A stretch of DNA of 64,000 bases, from contig JAHBBC010000007.1 of assembly GCA_019915015.1 (NCBI GenBank), positions 186,001-250,000 of the forward strand. The letters run 5' to 3'. The notes beneath the pieces were generated by a model, which did not search any database, had not been told where the DNA came from, and saw only the letters and a list, made by a program, of their open reading frames with translations. This document shows positions 33,991 through 45,277 of this stretch, piece by piece. How positions within the stretch are numbered: position 1 is the stretch's first letter; every line of letters begins with the position of its first letter. The translations under genes and the position numbers were made by a program. The DNA comes from Auriscalpium vulgare (taxonomy: Eukaryota; Basidiomycota; Agaricomycetes; Russulales; Auriscalpiaceae).

Positions 33991-35744
33991 GGGCGTGTTG
34001 TACGCACGGAGACAAGCAGTCAGGACGGAGCCAGGACGAGGGGGCGTTTATAAACCATGAGCGTCGAGGACAAGAGAGGGCGTCGGTAGGCTCGCCCAGT
34101 TTACGTGAGCACTGCACACGGGCGGAGTTATTTGTGCTACTCCCTTGCGCTACTCCCTTGCCTGGTTCAACCCGCCCCCCATCGAGCATCTCCTGCCCGG
34201 AAGCCTGTATCTCTGCTTCGACCGCACCGAAGGCCTGTCAGATGCTCGCCAGCCTTCATTAACCCCCGCCGCCGCCCATGGCAATCCCTGCGCCTCTGAC
34301 GCGCGGCATGGGAACTGCTGGGCATATCAAGAGATCTAGCCGCGGAGAAGCACCCGAGCCCTCCCCGCGAGCCGAAAATCCGCATCGGCCTGCCAGCGCG
34401 TGCCCTCCATGCGTCTCCAGCAACGTACACCAGCGGCATATTAGTCAGAGACGACGCCCTCGATGCGGAAGAGCGCCCGTCGTAACACTGCGGACCCCTT
34501 GCTCGGAGCGAAGACAGCAGGCCGGCCAGCGACGACATGCACGTACGTACAAGGCCTGTGTCAAGATGGGCCTGATTAGAACCGGCGTATCGCGTCAGAC
34601 AGGACATCCATCCAATGCCCTGCTCACCTGTTCGCATAGATCTATGCGATATGGCTTTCTTCAGGCGGCCCTGGGGCTCCCGACCGCATCGGCAGCCCGT
34701 CTGCCATCTATGAAGCGGCGCCAGTTAATACATGACGCACTTCATATCCCTCTCAACGTCTTTAGCCGCTCGCATCCGTCTAAATAGACACAATGAAAGG
34801 ACGAAGCCGCCAGCCGCCTGGCTACGCACCTTCCCGTCAGACACGAGCACGAAGCCTCCGGTGCTCCTACCCCCGGTGCTCTTACCCCCGGTCACATACC
34901 TGGTCAAAGGTGTGCCCATCGCGCCCGCAGACGTGCGGGCACGCATGACATGCAATTTGACATGGGCTGGCATCCGGATAGTGCAAGGCTTGAGCTGGCA
35001 TCTGGGTCGCAAAGTACACGTGCACGGGGCTGGCAGACGCTGCGGGCACGAACACGCGGCGACGGGGGCGAGGTCAGATCGGAAGGCGATGAGCGAAACG
35101 AGGACGCATCGAAAGCGGCAGACGGGGTCTGGGAATTTCCTTTGGTGCCCGCGATGAGAAGATCGCGGCATCTCACAGTATCTGGCGCCAGGGTACTTGG
35201 AAGGCAGAAGCCGAAGGACGTACGCACAGGCGCACGCATCCGAGGCGTGATACCTGTGAGAGCAGGAGTTTGTTTCACGCGTGGCCTGCGAAAGGAGCAG
35301 TCGCCGTGCACAAGTCGGCGACCAGCCCGGCGGGGGCCGCGGCACATGATCGAGAGCCCTCTCCCCGTGCTCCTTGGGTCATCCGAAGCCTTTCCAAGCA
35401 GCTCGCCCCATGACGGAAAGCCGGGAAGGCGATACGTACCATCGGACGGACAGCCTCTGAGTCAGTGCCAGCCGTTTGGGCAGTGACGGAACCCATCGCA
35501 GGAGATCAAACGGCAGGGCACAGAAGAGTCGCGCCGGCGGGGGACTTGAGGTCGCAACGCGTACTACCGTATACACATTGCCGAAATCCTGGAGAAATCG
35601 GATTTACCGTGGTGGCGTTGTTGTGGCTTGTTATTTTCCAAAGCCGCTGAACAATACAACCAAACAACCGCTTCGCGTCTTGGCGGCGCGTCTCGTCGAA
35701 CAACCTGGCCTCCTCATCACTCTCCCTGGTCCCACTCGGTCACT
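33991..35744. other. long divergent spacer with a short tandem repeat
   Basis: 1.75 kb between divergent genes (zinc finger minus, RSC-like plus). TTTATAAA at 34047-34054 is the likely zinc-finger promoter element. At 34860-34892 a 15-bp unit (GGTGCTCCTACCCCC) occurs twice with one mismatch and begins a third time. Open frames here (up to about 200 codons) have no protein-like features. Confidence 0.5.
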
Positions 35745-38731
35745 ATGGCCCTCACCGATGCGCAGAAAGCGGCAATTGAAGAGGTCGTCAGCGTCTTGAC
35801 GGCGATCAAGACGCAGCGCAAGAAGAAGCCAGCTGCAGAGCCTTTCATGGATCTCATAGACAGAGACGCTTGGCCAGACTATTACGACGTGCGTGGTGTG
35901 GAAGTCCAGCGGCTGGATGTTGCGCTGATGGTTGCGAGCTCACAGTTGATACCCGAGCCTCGGTGTATAAACGGTGTGATCCACCGCCTCAAGGGCAACT
36001 CCTACCCAGACCCGCTCAAGGCGTACGAAGATCTGTCCCTTGTGTTCTACAACGCGCTATACTACAACGAGCCAACAAGTGTGATCTCACAGACAGCAAC
36101 CATGCTCAAGGCAAGCTGCGTCGTAGTGAGGTTCCGTCAGCGCAGAGGCAACTGACCTGAAACCGCAGGGAAAGCTGGAGGCCGAATGGAAGCAGCGCTC
36201 CATTTTGCCAAGCCCCCGGTCGTCCCCACCACCATCTTCTGCGCAAAAGGTCTACGGCCACCCAGTCACCGTTGACGCTGACCAGTCGGCGACTTCTGCT
36301 GTACCCTCGGCTGTAGGCACCTCCGCCGCGTCCACCTCTCTCGTTCCCATTGCACCCGCACCTGCGCCGTCACCAGCACCGGTGGCTAGCGTCACACCCG
36401 CCGCCTCGACGCCCACCCGACTACCGCCGCTCGCCACTCAGTCGACCTCGCCGCACCGCCAGTCATCGCCAGACATGGAGATTGATGTCGGCGGCACGCC
36501 AGAGCCGGAGAGCTTGGGCGTCGGCGACGAGATGGCGCGCGACGGAGAGAGCGATGGCATTGTGCAGCAGCTGGAACGTGGGCTCCCACGCTGGGAGGGC
36601 TTTGGCGATTATGGTTGGACGACCGAGGGGCTGGAGTCCAGGTGGTTGGAGATTGTCGTCGCTGTCAAGGGACATAAGGATGCCATGTCAGTGCCTGCCT
36701 TCATTCCATTCTGCTCGTTATCCAATGAACTGATCTTCTGAATGCGAACGTTAGAGGCAACCGTTATTCTGCGGCACTAGAAGCTCTGCCAGAGGATTCG
36801 ACGTCGATTCCTTATCTGTCTTTCAACGTGAGTATGCTTCCTTGTCCTCGTTAGAGGAAGAAGTTCTGATCTTCTTTGCACGCCTGGTAGGACCCGCTCT
36901 CGTTGAAGCTCATCGAAGTACGCCCTACACCCTCGTGGATTCGTCGTGGGGCAGCGGTCACTTACCACGAGTTCCGCTGCAGAGTCGCGCTCGTGCGAAG
37001 AGCTACGAGTCAAACAAGATGTTTGATAGGGAGATGGCGCAGCTCTTTGAGAAGGCCCGGAGATGGCATGAACCGGGCAGCGACGCGTACGGACACGTTT
37101 TGCTCCTCCAAGTAGGCATCTCTTCCGCACCATCTCAGCACAGCTGACAGGTTTGGACGTTGCAGCGGCTGTACCAGGCCATCATGTCGCCAAATCCGCC
37201 TCCTGGCCCGCCGTACACTTCGACGACGAATTTCGCGTCCCTACGAGCGGGCCCTGGCACCGCACGACCGCTGCACTCGTCTTCGGACCCCGAAAAGATG
37301 GCCGGGGTAACTACGTTCAGAGTATCAAACAAGGACAGAACATTCGTGGATGAGGTGCAGTACAAGGGATGGAGCGTGCGCCTCGCGGATTGGCTGCACC
37401 TCAGCAACCCTGATGATCCAAGCAAACCAATCGTCGCGCAGGTGTTCAAGTGTTACGTGTCGGACGAGCCGTGAGTCTTATCTTGGGGCACGAAATGCTG
37501 CTATCTCTGATGTGCGTGTATACTAGTGCAAAAAAGGGCCAGCCGGGTGTTACCGTATGTTGGTATCACAGGCCGGAGCAGACGTTCCATCCTGCCCATC
37601 GCCAATTCTGGGAGGGCGAGGTGTTCAAGACCAGTAAGTCGGCGTCTCCTTCGCCGCCGCCGCCGCCGTCCCTCATATGCAATCCCCCACAGGTCACTTT
37701 GCCGACCACCCCGTCGAAGACATCATCGAAAAAATTGCCTGCCAGTTCACCGCACGGCACATCCGCGGGCGCCCGCGCCCACCGTACTGGTACCTCGGCT
37801 GGCCGCTGTATGTGTGCGACTCACGCTACAACGACCGCGAGCGCATCTTTGTGAAGATCAAGAACTGGAACTCGTGCGTGCCGGAGGAGGTGCGCAAGTC
37901 GACGGAGTTCATGCCGATCTACCCGTTCGAGCGCATGGTGTTCCCGCGGCGCTTCGGGAGCCCGTTCCTCAAGGGCAAGGGCGTGAAGGGCACGGGCGGG
38001 CTCGGCGGCAGCATCGAGCGCGCGGACGGCGAGCGCATCGAGGGCGGCGGGACAGGGCGCAAGCGCTCGAAGCGCACAGGTGTCACCGCGACGGACATCT
38101 CGGGGCCCAGCAAGGGCCTGTACGTCGGCGATCGCGTCGCGCCAGCGTCGGGCGGCGCGGGCCCGCCGCTCGGCTCGGGGGGTCCGTACAACCCGCTCGC
38201 GGCGCTGTATGGGCAACCGCCGCCGCTCGCGCAGGCCCCCCCGGCGCAGCCCTCGCGCGCGGTGGAGGACAGGTCTATCGTGACTGCGGCGGGCGGCCTC
38301 GCGGCGTTAGGGGGAAATGCAGTTATGGAGAAGCTTCCGCCGGAAACGGGTACGTCACCCGCCGTAGCAGTTGCGTTGCCCGCTAACCGTGCCGTTCCGT
38401 GATGTGTTTCGTGTTGCTGTGCATAGCGAGGCACTTTGACCGCGACCCCGAGACGAATGAGGTGTTGTGGTTCGCGGCGCCGCCAATCAATGTGGCGCAC
38501 ACGCCGGCGCCGCGGTATAGCTTGAAGTATCTCCATTGGCTGGCGACGAAGCGCAAGTCGGCTGGTGGAGCGGCCGAGGGCGAGGACGAGAGCGGCCGCG
38601 ACGACGCGATGGACGTCGACGATCAGGAGCCAGCGTCCAAGCGGCCGAAATATTACACCGCGACAGAAGCGTTGCACAGTCTATTGACCGAGTATTCCCA
38701 CCTTGGGGCGGCGGCCGCCCCTTCGTCGTGA
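35745..38731 (+). CDS. RSC chromatin-remodelling subunit, tandem bromodomain + BAH (Rsc1/Rsc2-like)
   Basis: Subunit of the nucleosome remodeller RSC. Ten exons give 809 residues: 35745-35888, 35946-36110, 36169-36686, 36755-36827, 36891-36917, 36983-37111, 37166-37470, 37527-37633, 37693-38349, 38427-38731. Bromodomain 1 (residues 1-103) includes FMDLIDRDAWPDYYDLIPEP and LKAYEDLSLVFYNALYYNEP. A Pro/Ala/Ser-rich linker follows. Bromodomain 2 contains YLSFNDPLSLKLIE and MFDREMAQLFEKARRWHEPG. The BAH domain runs from KDRTFVDEVQYKGWSVRLAD to RIFVKIKNWNSCVPEE, with WYHRPEQTFH as core motif. A bipartite KRSKR and acidic/KRPKYY tail suggest nuclear targeting. Exon 2 may end at a GC donor (36111) or at a GT 12 bases on. 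Confidence 0.93.
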
Positions 38732-40004
38732 CGTTGTGTGCCGGTCGATCGGGTCGGCCTGTTCTATTTCTATATATCGTTCGATTTGTTGTGTAAGTTT
38801 GTCATTTTTTTTGTATAGGTCCAGGACGTGTCTTCCGTATTTTTGCCGGTGTCAACCTTTCTATCTTGCCACCATCACGGATGTCTGGATTGCAGACACG
38901 CCATGCTGGCACCGGCGCTCGGTCGCCACTGTGATCTACAAACCGGTCACCCGTCTTGCACGTAAGTACTCATTGAGTCTTTCGTCATGGTCCATCGGGT
39001 GTCGAGACCAAGAGTCTGCACATTCTGTCATATCGCCGCATCGCGGACTACTTATGATCCGCACACAGCCTAATCTACCGCGCGCCAATAGCCGTCACAG
39101 CGAGACTGTATCGTGTGCGATTTTGGTCGGAGCCGACACTGCTTACGCACTCACGGTCGCGACGGCCGCGTCGACTCGTCGTCGATAGGACCTGCAGGGC
39201 CAGCAGCATGCGCGGGCGATGCCACTTCCCAGACGTGCAACTCTGCGCAGAGCTGCGCGCCGCACCGGCGTGCGGCGGCGAGCGCGCGTCGTCAGTGATT
39301 ATTGAGGGCAAGATTGATGCATGGCTGTTCGGGCGTTTCCGCGCGTGGGAGAAGGGTGCCTTGCGCAGATGACTTGGGAGGTGTCGGTGAAGGACGCGAG
39401 GCTTCGGCTGTCTTCGAAGCCAGGCCAACAGAGTTCGAACATCAAAGTTCGCGGCTTCGAGTGCCTTGCAAGGGTCGCTGCGGTTTCCGCGGATGGCAGG
39501 CTGTGGCAGGGTGTGGGCTTCGAGGAAGTGCATTGAATGAATGAGAGCAGCGGTCAAGGGTCGGAGAGATAGGCGGCCACTGGACTCGACAGGCTTCGAC
39601 TCTCGAGGCTGGCAAAAACGATGCCTTACGTCAGCCGACAAGTCGCGTGGCCTCTGCCAGCTTGGTCAGATGCACCTGGCAACTGCTTGACGGCGGCGAC
39701 GGTAAATATGCATGTGGGTTGCAGCGACGACGGGGGAGTACGAGAGAATATATGGATGGACGTTGGGCGACTAGTACTACTGTAGGCCGAGGCTGAGCTG
39801 GGTTGAGCGCTCAGCGCTGAGGCAAGGGCTGCGTGCCTCTGTGCCTTGGCTGAAATGAAAGCCAGCGCCCCCACATATATGCGCATATAGATCGTCCACC
39901 GCTGTCACCCGCCTATCTCACCCATCTCCCTCCTCCCTCCCCCGCCCCCTCGCGCCCACAGGCGGCCAGCGCCCTGCATTCGCCTCGGGATACCCTAGAC
40001 GTGC
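38732..40004. other. spacer; one weak coding-like patch at 39190-39536
   Basis: 1.27 kb. Plus frames 39193-39372 (VIIEGKIDAWLFGRFRAWEK) and 39372-39536 (MTWEVSVKDARLRLSSKPGQ) read somewhat like protein but lie in different frames with no intron between. The right end is a pyrimidine-rich leader (39905-39960) of the transporter. Confidence 0.4.
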
Positions 40005-43000
40005 ATGACCAGTGACGACGACGCCGCGCTCCGGGAGCGCACACAACCACATGACAATCAGCAGCCCGCAATGGAACCCGACACGGCGCTCGAGCTCGCG
40101 GAAAGCCCGCCCGACGTGAGCGACGAGGCGCTGTTTCGCGAGAAGTGGCTGGTCACGGAGAGCGGGGACAATGGTGCGTCATCTATTCTCAGATACCGTG
40201 CGCAAGGCCCTGACGCATGCACGGATTCCTTATCAAAAGTGGTAAGTGCATGCCTCTTGCCATGTGCCCGCTCTCAATCCCTTGGTTCCCTCCAGCATGT
40301 CTTTACCAACACCAAGCATGAAGTTGAGGTTGACTTCGATGACCCCAATATTGATTCGGCGTCGGACACGACCCAAGGTGCGTCGCAATTTGCTATCACG
40401 CGTAGCCTTCGACTCAACATCCGTCAATCCATAGAATGGGAGGACGAGTCGCCCTACCCAGAAGTCCGCGCCGCCGTCTCGAACACCGACGACATGCTCA
40501 TGCCCGCATCGACGATCCGCGCCTGGACGATCGGGCTTCTATGGTCGATCATCATCCCTGGATTGAATCAGTTCCTCTTTTTCCGTTACCCGAGTATCAC
40601 TGTCGGCTCGGTGAGTGCAAATTCATCGCGCCCCTGCGCGCCCTGCGCCTCCCGCCGCGGATCGTGCTGACTCGCTCCGCAGCTCGTCGCGCAGTTGCTG
40701 TCGTACCCGCTAGGGCGCGCGTGGACACGCTTCATGCCTACCGTGACAATACTCGGCGTCCCTCTCAACCCAGGGCCCTTCACGCTCAAGGAGCATGTCG
40801 TTATCACGGTGATGGCGACTGTTGGGTCGTCCAGCGCGTACGCAGTACGTCCTCCGCACTTTCTCCGGTCGCGCCCGCCCTGCACCGGAGGCCGCCACAT
40901 CCATCGCCGTGTCACTCACACGACGTGCCTGGCGCGCCTTTCCTCTAACAGACGGATATCATCGCTGTGCAACGCATATACTACAACCAGCGCTGGGGCT
41001 TTGGCTATCAGTGGCTGTTGGTCATATCGACCCAGGTCATCGGCTTTTCGCTAGGCGGCGCTGTGAAGCGCTTCCTCGTGTCCCCCCCTTCCATGAGTGC
41101 GTTGGCAAGCCTTACACGTGCCAGCGATTGTGTCTCACGCGATTCTATTCAGTTTGGCCCGCAAATCTCGTCGCCTGCGCCTTGTTCAACACACTCCACT
41201 CACAATCCTACTCTGGCTATGGTCAAAGCGGCATGAGCCGCGAACGATTTTTTCTTTATGGGTTTACTGCTGCAACTGTATGGTGTAAGTCAAGACGCGT
41301 CCGTCGTCACCCCGCGCTCACGCGGATGTGTGGCGTAGATTTATTCCCGGGCTATCTATTCACTGCTCTATCTACGTTTTCCTGGGTGCGTGGCTATTTC
41401 TAGAAGGGTTTGATTTCGCCGCTGACTCCCTGTCGACTATAGGTGACTTGGATCCGACCAAATGATGGTGCGCCCGTCTTACCTGCCTTGCGTATCTCGC
41501 TGCGCCGGCCCTGCTGACCGTCCGCTTCCATCGCGCTCATGTGCACACAGTGGTAAGTGCCTCCGGCCCTGCGCTCCTGTTATGGCACATGGGCTCATGC
41601 GCCACACAGAAACTCAACCAGCTGTTTGGCTACAACTCGGGATTAGGTAGGCCTGTGCGCATTCTGGCGCCCGTTCCTGGCTCATCACCGCGCCCCACGC
41701 GCTACACAGGCATGTCCATATTTACATTTGACTGGAGCAACATCGCCTTCATCGGGAGCCCGTGAGTTCACACCCTTGCCTCATGTACATGCGTCCATGT
41801 CACCTTGACTGGCGTTCATCATCCTTCATCTTGCGCCCCTGACACTGACTGGCTTTCATCCGCTAGCCTGGCCACGCCATGTACGTGCACATCGGACGAG
41901 AGCTAAGCTCGGCGCGTGTGAATGATTGACTGACGGGGTGCGGCCGCATACAGGGTGGGCAGAGGCGAACGTCTTGGCAGGATTCGTTGCTTTCTTCTGT
42001 AAGTGTGGGTTTACCTCCCGAATATGGGGCGCTGATGTCTGGTCTGCGCGCAGGGATACTGACGCCCATCCTATACGTATGTTGCACTTTCGCACATCGT
42101 TATCTCTTGTGTGGCGCGCCGCTGACGTTGTTGCAGTATACTAACGTATGGGACTCAGCCTACTTGCCGTAAGCTGCACTGTTCGCTCAGGTAGTCGCTC
42201 GGGCCGCGTATTCACGTGGTTGTGCAGATTGCTTTCGCGCCAGTCTTTCGACAACACGGGCGCCCGATATAACGTCACGAGGATTTTGACGCCCGAGGCG
42301 ACGCTCGACCTCCCAGCGTACAAAGCATATAGTCCGCTCTTCCTCTCGTGCGTATTCTCTGCATACGTCTGGAAGCTTGTGCTCAAATTTTCTGGGATGT
42401 TGGTAAGAGTATCGTTCGCCATGTCGTATGGCATGAGCTTCGCGAGCATCACGGCGACGCTGATGCACACAGTCTTGTATTTCCGGAAGCAAATATGGAC
42501 CCAGGCGCGGCGCTCGCTCAACGAGCAACCAGACGTCCATGCGCGGCTTATGTCAAGGTACCCGCAAGGTACGCATTACCGGGTATCACCGTGCCCCCGC
42601 ACCCCCCCTTACAGTGTGCTTTACGCCTCGCAGTCCCCGAATGGTGGTACATAGGCATCTTGTTGTTGATGTTTGCCATGAGCGCGGTGACAATCGAGGT
42701 GTGGCCGACGCAGATGCCGATCTGGGGCCTCGCTCTGGCTCTTGCGATCGCGGTGTTCTACATCGTGCCCACGGGCATGATCCAGGCCATTACGAACCAG
42801 CAGATCGGGCTGAATGTCATCACGGAGCTCATCGCGGGATACGCGATCCCTGGCAAGCCGCTCGCGATGATGATCTTCAAGACGTACGGCTACATCGTGA
42901 GTTGTTCTTCTCCTTCTATTCTCGTCCCTTTTCGACCCCTGCTACTGCCGAGCTTTTGCGATGTAGTAAGGTGTTAATTCCCGTGCCATTGTAGATGATG

Positions 43001-44289
43001 ACGCAAGCTTTGCAATTTTCGTCGGATATGAAGCTGGGCCACTACATGAAGGTTCCTCCACGGACGATGTTCTGGTGTCAGGTGCGTGGTACCCTGAGAT
43101 ACAGATGAAGTCTAGACTGAGGCGGCGCATCCACATCACAGATCATTGCTACTGTCATCGCGGGAACTGTACAAATCCTCGTCCAGGAATGGTACGTCGT
43201 ACGTCCGGCCCTCGCGTGTCGGGAAATGAATGCCATTGCTTGCAGGATGTTTGTGCACATTGACGATGTTTGCCAGCATAATCAGAAGGACCAGTGAGTG
43301 CTCGGCGATGCGCGGTGTTTTCGGGCGATGCTGACAAGTATAGCTTCGTATGTGCGAACACCGAGGTGTTTTTCGTTGCCAGTGTCGTCTGGGGTAAGAT
43401 CATTGATCTCTTCCACCGTGCTAAAAAGGTCTCATCGTCGATGCGTAGGTGTGATCGGTCCGAAACGCCAATTTTCGAGCGGGCAGGTTTACCAGTACGT
43501 GTTTGTTTTCGCTGTCAATCGTCCTTTACTTACTTTGTTTCTTCCAGTGGTATGTTTGTTCAGCGCCGGACGGTGAATCCCTCGTGCTAACTGCTGCTAG
43601 GTCTCACGTATTTCTTCCTCATGGGAGCCCTGGCGCCGCTCGTTGGATGGCTTATCAACAAGCGGTGGCCGTCGAGCTTTTTCAAATATGTCAAGTACGT
43701 CCACGCTCTCCACGCTCCAACGTGTCGCCTCTTAGCTCAGTGCCTCACGCGTTCTAGCGTTCCTATCATCCTCGCGGGCACGGCGTGGATTCCCCCGGCG
43801 ACAGCCGTCAATTATATCCCATGGGCCGTCGTCGGTTTCATTTTTAACTACGTCATCCGGCGACACCATTTCGGGTGGTGGGCCAAGTACAACTGTCAGC
43901 ACCATGTGCTCCTGACGTCCGCTTTACCGCTAACGCATGTTGTCTGCGCAGACGTGCTGTCCGCGGCGCTCGACTGCGGTACCGCCATTGGGACCCTGCT
44001 AGTCTTTTTCTGGTATGTTCCATTACTGGTTCACCCACGCGGGCTCTGCTGATGTACGCACAACAGTCTGCAGTACCCACGACATGGGAACATCGGGCGC
44101 GGGACGATCGAGTCCTGGTGGGGCAACACAGTCTACCAAAAAACGGCGGATTTCCGCATGCTGCCTCTGCGCCGGGTAGCTGAGGGGGAGTACTTTGGGT
44201 GCGTCTCTGCGATACCTGTGTGCTATATGCGCAATGCTGACTGGGGTATCGTGCCGTCTTGCAACAGACCTAGAATAGGGAACTGGTAA
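40005..44289 (+). CDS. small oligopeptide transporter, OPT family
   Basis: Plasma-membrane proton-coupled peptide or siderophore transporter; 816 residues in 30 exons: 40005-40173, 40207-40241, 40296-40377, 40435-40610, 40683-40844, 40952-41096, 41153-41284, 41339-41385, 41443-41467, 41551-41552, 41610-41646, 41710-41761, 41867-41880, 41954-41998, 42054-42076, 42137-42168, 42228-42347, 42408-42568, 42634-42896, 42995-43081, 43142-43191, 43246-43293, 43344-43393, 43449-43494, 43548-43549, 43601-43694, 43758-43894, 43952-44012, 44067-44198, 44268-44289. Family blocks: [18 protein letters not shown], the [17 protein letters not shown] signature, [60 protein letters not shown] and the C-terminal IESWWGN. 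Only with two 2-nt exons (41551, 43548) is the frame open and the family alignment kept. Exon 13 has 14 nt. No lesion. Confidence 0.93.
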
Positions 44290-44531
44290 CACTTCCTTGT
44301 ACGATGATGATGGTGGACAGTTGTCGTGTTGCGCTGTGTTGTATTTGTGCTGATTATCACCTATAACTTGTTTTTACGATACAATCTAATCCGCATTAGA
44401 GATGATGGATGACTGTCTGAGGAGCCGTCCGTGCAGAGTGCTGGTGAGTACCAGAGTAGAGTGTGCATATGTAGCAGAAGGCCAAGTTACCGCGTACCGG
44501 ACTTTGCCGAAGCGCCTTGCGCTCGTCTGTC
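44290..44531. other. short spacer OPT / MED9
   Basis: 242 bases: OPT 3' UTR and MED9 promoter. No clear TATA box. Confidence 0.5.
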
Positions 44532-45019
44532 ATGTCGACGGACCAGCTCCCTTCCTCCGTATTCGATTCGTTGCTCGCAAAGCTCCTGCGCATCGTCGAG
44601 CTCACCCAGCGGCCAGGAGGCACAGTTACGCCCCAGGCGAAGCAGGAGCTCCTCCATGCCGTGCGTTATACAGCAACCTCGCGAGGCCGCACGTCTAACG
44701 TTGACCCCGCAGACGAACGACTTCAAGGACGCGCTGAATCGTGCCAAGGAGCTGGCGAACGCGCTCCCGGGTGGGGAGCTGCTCCTGCAGGAGCAGGACG
44801 ACGTGATTGCGATGCTCGAGCGTCTGAAACAGAATAAGCTGTACGTCTGCCAGTCGAAACTGCAATACATGGTTGCTGAATCGGGCCTGCGTCTTCTCGT
44901 TCTACGAGTGCAGGCAGCAGCTAGCAGAGTTCTCTGCGCAGGAAGTGAACACCGCTGCGGCGAACCCGCAGCCAAATATCCAGATGGAGGTCGACTCGAA
45001 CGCGTCTACTCCTGCCTGA
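44532..45019 (+). CDS. MED9: Mediator subunit Med9
   Basis: Small middle-module subunit of the RNA polymerase II Mediator. Three exons, 44532-44660, 44713-44840 and 44914-45019, give 120 residues. The family core is LPSSVFDSLLAKLLRIVELT, then TNDFKDALNRAKELANALPG and QEQDDVIAMLERLKQNKL: helices with the ALPG turn and the EQ...L..L heptads typical of Med9. The acceptor at 44913 is the only one giving an open frame (the next AG makes a stop). Downstream tail SAQEVNTAAANPQPNIQMEV is disordered. Identification rests on the helical signature, not an alignment I could run. Confidence 0.75.
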
Positions 45020-45277
45020 CGCTGTATCGTATCTCCGTAGCACCGTCAATCCAGCCTGACGTCGGTTCACGAGCCGTATCATTCCAATGCAGACCAGTGG
45101 TCCTAGACTGAATCGTCGAATGTCAACCCGTTGCTCGCCTCTTCGAACCTCGTTCTCAAGTTTCTCCTCTCCCACCTACCGCTGGCTCGGAACGCCGCTC
45201 CTTTGCATTCATCGCAGGCAGCGCCTGCCCACCCACCCACTCATTCATCATCCACGGCTTAACCCTGTCTCAATTTG

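Noticed and set aside
34725..35486. Overlapping frames of 140-206 codons on both strands
   Set aside because: Random-looking composition, no motifs, no splice-linked partners; spacer.
37821..38677. Minus-strand frames of 131 and 252 codons
   Set aside because: Antisense to the conserved BAH and C-terminal exons of the RSC-like gene.
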